64,000 nt of DNA from CAWBJO01 sp963789175 (GTDB lineage Bacteria > Pseudomonadota > Alphaproteobacteria > Rhizobiales > Aestuariivirgaceae). The notes under the pieces were generated by a model. It did not search any database. It saw only the letters and a program-made list of their open reading frames with translations, and was not told the origin of the DNA. Both the position numbers and the translations under genes were made by a program. Location of the stretch: the NCBI GenBank assembly GCA_963789175.1, contig CAWBJO010000006.1, positions 310,001 to 374,000 on the forward strand, given 5' to 3'. Below, piece by piece: positions 58,473-64,000 of the stretch (position 1 is its first letter; each line of letters opens with the position of its first letter).

Positions 58473-59840
58473 TCAGGCGGCAGCCGTAGTCACCCGGTTG
58501 CGGCCATCGCGCTTCGCCTGGTAGAGCCCTTCATCGGCGCGCTTGAGGAGAAACTCCATCGTATCGGCCGGACCCTCGAACGAGGCAACGCCAATCGAGA
58601 CCGTCACATTCAGGGGTCCGGATTTGGCACCGGCATGGAACGGGCGCGTCCCGACGAACTTTCGCAGCCGTTCGGCTACCCGCATGGCGATGTGACGATC
58701 GGTGTCGGGCAGAATCACCAGGAATTCCTCGCCGCCCGTGCGGCAAGGCAGATCGAGGTTGCGGATGCATTCCTTGATCCGGCTCGCCAGCTCCTGCAGC
58801 ACACGGTCGCCGACGTCATGGCCATGGGTATCGTTGACGGCCTTGAAGTAGTCGACGTCCATCAGGAGGACGCTCAACGGCTTGCCGCGGTTGGCGGCGC
58901 TCACCGCCAGGGCGCCGAGCTGGCGCTCCATGAAGCGGCGGTTGAAGAGGCCGGTCAATGGGTCGGTGACGGCCATTTCGATCGACTGCTTGACGTTGCT
59001 GCGCAGCTGCTCTGTGTACCGCCAGCGCTTGATCTGCGTATTGACCCGCGCCAGCAGCTCCTGCTTGTCGATCGGGCGCAGCAGATAGTCGTTCACGCCC
59101 ATGTCGAGGGCCCGCATGAGACGCTCGTGATCGTCAGGGTCGACGATGATGAGGATCGGCACCTGGCGAGTGCGCTCGAGCGATCGCAGCTGCGAGCACA
59201 GCCTGAGGCCGTCGAAGTTCTCGAAGTCCAGGTTGATGATGATGAGCTCGTACTGGTTCTCGGTCGCCTCGAAGACCGCCAACTGCGGGTCGGCGATCGC
59301 GTGGATGGCGTGCTTCTGGCCGACACTTCCCTTGATGCGGGCGATGAGATTGTTGCGGTTGTCGATCAGCAGGATCCTGCCGGGAGCGTTGGTGGCCTCC
59401 TGCTCGGCGACGCGCATCAGGCCCATGGATTCGCCAGCCGCGACGCGGGAGCGGAGCTCGTCGGTCAGCATCTTCAGGCGCACCAGGCTCTTGACGCGGC
59501 AGAACAGCGCGAGGTCACTGACCGGCTTGGTCAGGAAGTCGTCGGCACCGGCCTCGAGCCCGCGGACCCGGTCGTCAGGCTGGTCGAGGGCGGTCACCAT
59601 GACGACGGGGATGTGATGGGTGGCCGTGTTGGCCTTGATGCGGCGGCAGACCTCGATGCCGTCCATGCCGGGCATCATCACGTCGAGGAGCACGATATCG
59701 GGCTTCAGGCGCTGCACCGTTTCCAGCGCATCGGCACCGTTCATGGCGGTGTGGACCTCGAAGTACTCGGCGGTCAGCTTCGCTTCGAGCAGACGAACAT
59801 TCGCGAGAATGTCATCGACGACTAGTACGCGGGCAGTCAT
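58473..59840 (-). CDS. pleD: Response regulator diguanylate cyclase PleD
   Basis: PleD makes cyclic di-GMP when phosphorylated and controls the swarmer-to-sessile transition. The 455 residues hold a first receiver domain (ARVLVVDDILANVRLLEAKL, phospho-Asp in IVLLDVMMPGMDG), a second adaptor receiver domain and a GGDEF domain with TGGEEF. The inhibitory site RxxD (RNLD) lies five residues ahead of the active loop. ATG 59840 overlaps the divK stop (59837-59840), so the pair is coupled as in Caulobacter relatives. Confidence 0.96.
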   Translation of the reverse strand: MTARVLVVDDILANVRLLEAKLTAEYFEVHTAMNGADALETVQRLKPDIVLLDVMMPGMDGIEVCRRIKANTATHHIPVVMVTALDQPDDRVRGLEAGADDFLTKPVSDLALFCRVKSLVRLKMLTDELRSRVAAGESMGLMRVAEQEATNAPGRILLIDNRNNLIARIKGSVGQKHAIHAIADPQLAVFEATENQYELIIINLDFENFDGLRLCSQLRSLERTRQVPILIIVDPDDHERLMRALDMGVNDYLLRPIDKQELLARVNTQIKRWRYTEQLRSNVKQSIEMAVTDPLTGLFNRRFMERQLGALAVSAANRGKPLSVLLMDVDYFKAVNDTHGHDVGDRVLQELASRIKECIRNLDLPCRTGGEEFLVILPDTDRHIAMRVAERLRKFVGTRPFHAGAKSGPLNVTVSIGVASFEGPADTMEFLLKRADEGLYQAKRDGRNRVTTAAA

Positions 59841-60247
59841 GACGCCTTCTTGAGAAATCCGTCTATCGTCTGAAGAAAACTCAATACCGAAATGGGCTTG
59901 GAAATATAGGCTTCGCAGCCGCCCTCACGGATCTTCTCTTCATCACCCTTCATGGCAAAGGCAGTCACGGCGACCACCGGAATGTGCTTGAGGTCGTCGG
60001 CTTCCTTCAGCCACTTGGTCACTTCGATTCCCGACACTTCGGGCAGCTGAATGTCCATCAGGACGAGATCGGGCTTGTGCTTGCGGGCAAGGTCGAGAGC
60101 AGACAGCCCATCGCGCGTCTGGATGACTCGGTGGCCATGCGCTTCCAGCAGATCGCTGAACAGCTTCATGTTGAGCTCATTGTCCTCGACAATGAGCACC
60201 GCTTTTCCCGCCGACCGGGTATCTGGCGTGCCCGAAGAACTGGTCAT
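59837..60247 (-). CDS. divK: Single-domain response regulator DivK
   Basis: DivK is a phospho-receiver that links cell-cycle kinases to CtrA control. The 136 residues carry AVLIVEDNELNMKLFSDLLEAHG, the phospho-Asp in LVLMDIQLPEVSG, VTAFAMKGDEEKI and YISKPISV. No output domain is present. The start at 60247 gives a slightly long N-terminus of about 14 residues; no strong ribosome site distinguishes it. Confidence 0.95.
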   Translation of the reverse strand: MTSSSGTPDTRSAGKAVLIVEDNELNMKLFSDLLEAHGHRVIQTRDGLSALDLARKHKPDLVLMDIQLPEVSGIEVTKWLKEADDLKHIPVVAVTAFAMKGDEEKIREGGCEAYISKPISVLSFLQTIDGFLKKAS

Positions 60248-60428
60248 TGGTGCCACACCGTCTAGCAAGACGTCCCGTCCCTGTCGCTGTTTTCCGCCGT
60301 ATCGCTTGATAAGGCGGAGGTTTATCCTCGCGTCCGGGCAATAGTGGCCCTCAGAGGTAACCAACCCTTTAATGGCGCCGGGCCTGGGGTTAACCCTCAT
60401 AAGTTGTGGTAAACCAGAGGCAAAACCC

Positions 60429-60719
60429 ATGCGCAAGCCCGCTATCGGCCCCGACGAAGCAACTCTTATCGCGTTGAAGGCACTTGCCTATATCGCGCAG
60501 GACGAGAATCGCCTATCGCGCTTCCTCACTCTCACTGGGGTTGAGGCGGATTACGTGCCGTCAGCCGCTTCAAGCCCCGAGTTCCAGGCCGCCGTTCTGG
60601 AATACCTGATGACGGACGAAACGACGCTGATGGCCTTCTGCGCGACCGAAGGGATCGAAGCCGAGTTGCCGAGCCGGGCATTGCGCCTGCTTGCGGGCCC
60701 TGCCACCGAGTACGGTTGA
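60429..60719 (+). CDS. DUF3572-type protein
   Basis: This 96-residue protein shows EATLIALKALAYIAQDENRLSRFL, GVEADYVPSAASSPEFQAAVLEYLM and DETTLMAFC, matching the small alphaproteobacterial family DUF3572 that is typically next to divK. It looks helical and cytoplasmic. GAGG ahead of 60429 supports the start. The function is unknown; the constant position next to cell-cycle genes hints at a related role. Confidence 0.85.
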   Translation: MRKPAIGPDEATLIALKALAYIAQDENRLSRFLTLTGVEADYVPSAASSPEFQAAVLEYLMTDETTLMAFCATEGIEAELPSRALRLLAGPATEYG

Positions 60720-60724
60720 GGGAA

Positions 60725-61384
60725 ATGCAGTCGTCACCACGGGGGCCGGACGACGTCGCGAAGCCCCTGATCATCTGCGACGTCGACGAGGTGCTGGTGC
60801 ACTTCCTGCAAGGCTTCGAAGCCTATCTCGGCGAGCACGACCTATGGCTCGACGCCCGGAGCTTCGCGCTCACCGGCAACGTCCTCCACAGGGAAACCGG
60901 ACAGCCCGTCGCAGGGAGGGCCGTGCTCGAGCTTCTGCACGGCTTCTTTTCAGAGCGTACCGCCCTGCTCGCCCCCATTCCCCATGCGGCGGAGTCGCTG
61001 CGCGAGCTTTCCAACCATGCCGACATCGTTCTCCTGTCGAACATTCCGGCGGCGTACGAGGCAGCGCGGAACGCCAACCTGTTCACCCACGGAATGGTCT
61101 ATCCGCTGTTCGTAAACGAGGGAAACAAGGGTCCGGCGGTCAAACGGCTGGCCGAACGCCGGTCCGGGCGGGTGGTCTTCATCGACGATATCCCGAACTA
61201 CCTAACCTCGGCCCGCGAGCACGTGCCGCATGCGCATCTCATTCATTTCATGCAGGACGAGCGGTTTGGACGACACGCGCCGGTTCTCGACTTCGTCGCT
61301 CTCAGGACGAATAACTGGCGCGAGGTGCTTTCGCACCTGCTCGAGCTGCTCAAGGCCGAGGAACGCGCTCCGCGACCAGGCTGA
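60725..61384 (+). CDS. HAD-superfamily-like protein
   Basis: This 219-residue protein has the N-terminal DxD motif IICDVDEVLVHFLQGFE, a central IVLLSNIPAAYEAAR and the C-terminal VVFIDDIPNYLTSA, the three sequence blocks of HAD phosphatases. The substrate is unknown. ATG 60725 is chosen; TTG 60716 would overlap the preceding stop. Its 3' end overlaps the convergent agmatinase-like gene by 35 bases (61350-61384). Confidence 0.8.
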   Translation: MQSSPRGPDDVAKPLIICDVDEVLVHFLQGFEAYLGEHDLWLDARSFALTGNVLHRETGQPVAGRAVLELLHGFFSERTALLAPIPHAAESLRELSNHADIVLLSNIPAAYEAARNANLFTHGMVYPLFVNEGNKGPAVKRLAERRSGRVVFIDDIPNYLTSAREHVPHAHLIHFMQDERFGRHAPVLDFVALRTNNWREVLSHLLELLKAEERAPRPG

Positions 61385-62342
61385 GGATCTCGAACATCAT
61401 GTGGGCGGCGACCATGGCGGTGATGTTGTTGCGATGATCCTTGGTCGGCATCAGGCACACCACGTCGCCGCCGATGACGTTCAGCCCGCGTAGGGACCGC
61501 ACCAGGGCATTCGCCTCGTCGATCGTCCAGCCCGTGACGCCGGCTTCGATGTTCGAGACACCCGGCGCCACGGAGGGGTCGAGGCAATCGAGGTCGAAGG
61601 TAAGATAGACCGGCAGATCGCCGATACGCTCGCGGATGATCCGGATGCAGGCTTCCGCCCCGAGCTCCCGGTAGCGATCCATTGTGACGACCTCGTAACC
61701 CAAATCGTAGGATGGCTTCAGCCAATCGCGGGTGCGCGGATTGCCCCGCATTCCGATCTGAACGCTGCGAGACGGATCGACGTTGCCCTGGCGGACGAGG
61801 TAGGCGGCCCAATGTGCCGCCGACTTGCGGGCGCCCATCCAGTGCGGGATCGATTCATAGGCATCGGTATGCGCATCGAGATGGAGAAGAGCGGCCTTGC
61901 GACCGGCCGTCAGCTTCGACCCTTGCCCGGCGATACCCTGCAGGATCGCGCCGGTGATCCCGTGATCACCGCCGATGGAAACCGGCCGCGCGCCCGCTTC
62001 GGCGACGCTGTTGAAAAACGACGTGATCCGCTCGACGCATTTTTCATTGTCCATGGCCTCGGGCAGCGGAACGTCGCCGAGGTCGTTGATCCGGCAGCGT
62101 TCCCACGGCGAGAAATCGAAATGCTTGTGGTAGCGCCGATTGTGCGCCGAGACATTGCGGACGGCGCGCGGTCCCAAGTGCTGGTCGCGTTCCGTCGATC
62201 CGTTGCCGGAGCTGTGGGGAACGCCGACGAGCGCGATGTCGCAATTGCGCGGGTCGGGGTCGTGAGGGGCACGAAAGAGTGTCGGGACGCCCCACCAATA
62301 GAGCGTCTCGAGCATCATCCGGTCGTCGGAATCGAGTGTCAC
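61350..62342 (-). CDS. Agmatinase/ureohydrolase family protein
   Basis: This 330-residue ureohydrolase carries the metal motifs GGDHG, LLHLDAHTDAY and LTFDLDCLDPSVAPG, all intact. Family members split agmatine, arginine or guanidino acids to an amine or acid plus urea. With PotDABC-type importers and a PuuC-like enzyme in the window, agmatine to putrescine is a fair guess. It probably starts with GTG at 62342, overlapping the stop of the GST gene (62339-62342). Confidence 0.93.
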   Translation of the reverse strand: MTLDSDDRMMLETLYWWGVPTLFRAPHDPDPRNCDIALVGVPHSSGNGSTERDQHLGPRAVRNVSAHNRRYHKHFDFSPWERCRINDLGDVPLPEAMDNEKCVERITSFFNSVAEAGARPVSIGGDHGITGAILQGIAGQGSKLTAGRKAALLHLDAHTDAYESIPHWMGARKSAAHWAAYLVRQGNVDPSRSVQIGMRGNPRTRDWLKPSYDLGYEVVTMDRYRELGAEACIRIIRERIGDLPVYLTFDLDCLDPSVAPGVSNIEAGVTGWTIDEANALVRSLRGLNVIGGDVVCLMPTKDHRNNITAMVAAHMMFEILSLVAERVPRP

Positions 62343-62989
62343 GCGGCAGCGGCCGCGATATCGAGGACGCCATGGGTTTCAAGGGCGGCCTTTAGCTTCG
62401 GTCGGGCCCGGACGTGGGCGATCACCCGGGCGATGGCGGGACACCGGGCATGGAGCACCTGCTCGGACGGTAGAGCCCAGACGGCCAGCATGAACAAATA
62501 GAGGTCGGCGGCCGAGAATTTTTCGCCGAGAAGAAACGGGCCCTCGCTCTTGAGCTTCGCCTCGACGATGTCGAAGAGCCGGTCGCAATGCTCGACGGCG
62601 CGCTGCTTCAAGGCCTCGGTGGCGTCGGCTCCGAGATTGGTGAACGCGCCGGAGTCGGTCGCGATGTTGATCATCGGATAGAGATTCGATGCGAGATAGG
62701 CGAGGGCCGAAAGATAGACGGCATGGTCCGCCGTTCCCGGTTTCGGAGCCAGACCCTTGTCGGCGTGGGCGTCGGTCAGGAAAGTCACGATGGCCATCGA
62801 CTCGGTGACGACCCGGCCGTCGGTGAGGCCCAGAGTGGGGATGAGATTCAACGGGTTGATGCGCTGATACTCCGGTCCCCGCACCTGCTCGGGCGTGAGC
62901 CAGACGTTCTGGTAGGGAACACCGAGCTCCTCCAGCACGAAATGCGGGCCCATGGAGCCCCACCGCTTCACGTTATACAACTTGTACAT
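62339..62989 (-). CDS. Glutathione S-transferase family protein
   Basis: This 216-residue protein has a thioredoxin-like N-terminal half (YKLYNVKRWGSMGPHFVLEELG, NPLNLIPTL, VVTESMAIVTFL) and an all-helical C-terminal half (EGPFLLGEKFSAADLYLFML). The ES pair after the cis-Pro region is the glutathione-binding site. It is coupled to the agmatinase-like gene. Detoxification is the usual role; the substrate is unknown. Confidence 0.9.
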   Translation of the reverse strand: MYKLYNVKRWGSMGPHFVLEELGVPYQNVWLTPEQVRGPEYQRINPLNLIPTLGLTDGRVVTESMAIVTFLTDAHADKGLAPKPGTADHAVYLSALAYLASNLYPMINIATDSGAFTNLGADATEALKQRAVEHCDRLFDIVEAKLKSEGPFLLGEKFSAADLYLFMLAVWALPSEQVLHARCPAIARVIAHVRARPKLKAALETHGVLDIAAAAA

Positions 62990-63082
62990 GCCGCTCCCCT
63001 CACTGACCCCGACAAGCTATATGATGGCCAGTGGGGCGCGCAACCGCGGGAACTTCGATTGTCCTCAGCAGGGCCCGTAGCC

Positions 63083-64000
63083 ATGCCGACAGACGTGCCG
63101 AGCGAGACCGGTGAAGGACGCGGCTTCTGCCGCGATTGCCTCCAAGAGGTGGACGGCACCGCGTCGAGGTGCCGCGCCTGTCACGGTCCGCGGTTGCTGA
63201 GGCATCCGGAGCTCACTGGGCTCGCCATCGCGCATCTCGACTGCGATGCGTTCTATGCGGCGGTCGAGAAGCGCGACAACCCGGAGCTCCGCGACCTTCC
63301 GGTGATCATCGGGGGCGGCAAGCGGGGCGTAGTGTCGACGGCCTGCTACATCGCGCGCATCAGCGGCGTGAAGTCCGCCATGCCGATGTTCGAGGCCCGG
63401 AAGCTTTGCCCCGACGCCATCGTGATCAGCCCCCGAATGGACCGGTATGTGGAAGTCGGACGCGAGGTGCGGCAGATCATGCTCGAGTTCACGCCGCTGG
63501 TCGAACCGGTGTCGATCGACGAGGCATTCCTCGACCTCTCGGGCACCGAAAGACTGCACAAGGCCTGCCCTGCCCTGGCGCTGGCCCGAATGGCGAGCCG
63601 CATCGAACAGGACATCGGCATCACGGTCTCGATCGGGCTCTCCTACAACAAGTACCTGGCGAAAGTCGCGTCCGACCTCGACAAACCGCGCGGTTTCTCG
63701 GTGCTCGGGCGCGCCGATGCGCAATCGTTCCTGGCAAGCCGGCCGGTCTCGCTGATCTGGGGGGTCGGGAAGGTCACCCAGGAGACGCTGGCGCGGAACG
63801 GCATCACCACCATCGGCCAGCTGCAGAAGCTCAGCAAGAGCGACCTCACCCGGGCCTACGGGGCGCTCGGACCGCGCCTGTTCCATCTGGCGCGCGGCGA
63901 GGACGCCAGACGGGTTTCGATCGACGACGACACAAAGAGCATCGGATCCGAAACGACGTTCTTCGAGGACCTGTCCGACCTGAAGAAGCTCGAACGCCTG
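63083..64000 (+). CDS. dinB: DNA polymerase IV with N-terminal zinc finger, cut by the window edge
   Basis: This Y-family polymerase copies damaged DNA. The first 306 residues are visible. Residues 16-33 hold a CxxC-CxxC zinc finger (Cys16, Cys19, Cys30, Cys33) that E. coli DinB lacks but that many rhizobial versions have. The catalytic blocks AHLDCDAFYAAVEKRDNP, VVSTACYIARISGVKSAMP, VEPVSIDEAFLDLSG and VSIGLSYNKYLAKVASD are intact, with the Asp and Glu metal ligands. TTG at 63059 is an alternative start. I see no SOS box ahead of it. Confidence 0.95.
   Translation, partial: MPTDVPSETGEGRGFCRDCLQEVDGTASRCRACHGPRLLRHPELTGLAIAHLDCDAFYAAVEKRDNPELRDLPVIIGGGKRGVVSTACYIARISGVKSAMPMFEARKLCPDAIVISPRMDRYVEVGREVRQIMLEFTPLVEPVSIDEAFLDLSGTERLHKACPALALARMASRIEQDIGITVSIGLSYNKYLAKVASDLDKPRGFSVLGRADAQSFLASRPVSLIWGVGKVTQETLARNGITTIGQLQKLSKSDLTRAYGALGPRLFHLARGEDARRVSIDDDTKSIGSETTFFEDLSDLKKLERL

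Noticed and set aside
1..64000. tRNA genes, rRNA genes, CRISPR arrays, insertion sequences and prophage genes
   Set aside because: Intergenic regions were read for cloverleaf, repeat-spacer and terminal-inverted-repeat patterns and for transposase or integrase products; none was found.

Overview
The window is a GC-rich (roughly 63-65 % by eye) chromosomal segment of an alphaproteobacterium, most likely of the order Hyphomicrobiales (Rhizobiales). The evidence is the block coaD - two cyclophilins - queA - tgt next to gyrA, the pleD-divK pair followed by a DUF3572-type gene, a GTTC-N7-GTTC SOS box at ssb, a zinc-ligand-poor Tgt and a zinc-finger DinB. No genus can be named from sequence alone. 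I found no tRNA, rRNA, CRISPR array, insertion sequence or phage gene.

Bases 1-25716 are an accessory catabolic region. A tightly packed minus-strand operon (4639 to 1) encodes a CoA-acylating aldehyde dehydrogenase with a C-terminal encapsulation-peptide-like helix, two tandem-domain shell proteins (BMC-T), one hexamer (BMC-H), one pentamer (BMC-P), an unrecognised 158-residue protein with an encapsulation-like N-terminal helix, and a 6-phosphogluconate dehydrogenase cut by the window edge. This is a complete minimal bacterial microcompartment (BMC). A divergent AraC-type regulator sits beside it. Next comes a 15-gene co-directional minus-strand run (21345 to 5880). In order of transcription it holds a polar-amino-acid ABC transporter, a PotDBC-like importer without its own ATPase, a GT1 glycosyltransferase, a small cupin, a coenzyme-B12-dependent diol/glycerol dehydratase whose large and medium subunits are fused, its small subunit, a complete PotDABC-like importer and an SDR oxidoreductase. 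A further Pot-like importer (21673-25716) lies on the plus strand.

The working model is import of a polar, perhaps cationic, vicinal diol, dehydration to an aldehyde by the fused B12 enzyme, and conversion to an acyl-CoA inside a BMC. Two active-site positions of the dehydratase differ from classical PduC (Ser301 to Asp and Gln336 to Ala), so the substrate is probably not 1,2-propanediol or glycerol. Neither dehydratase polypeptide has the usual encapsulation peptide, and no reactivase or adenosyltransferase is visible.

Bases 25719-64000 are mostly housekeeping genes: queuosine synthesis (tgt, queA), cyclophilins, coaD, gyrA (interrupted by one extra base), ssb, gatCA, ruvX, pyrB with an apparently inactive dihydroorotase partner, plsY, dprA, topA-rnr, bioY, rpmG, an aldehyde dehydrogenase of the PuuC type, pleD-divK, an agmatinase-like gene, a GST and the start of dinB. 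Between them lie small secreted or uncharacterised genes (33743-34643, 35729-35896, 39411-40123, 47740-49655).

All four ABC transporter operons carry a strong hairpin directly behind the substrate-binding-protein gene, which looks like a shared way of keeping binding protein in excess.
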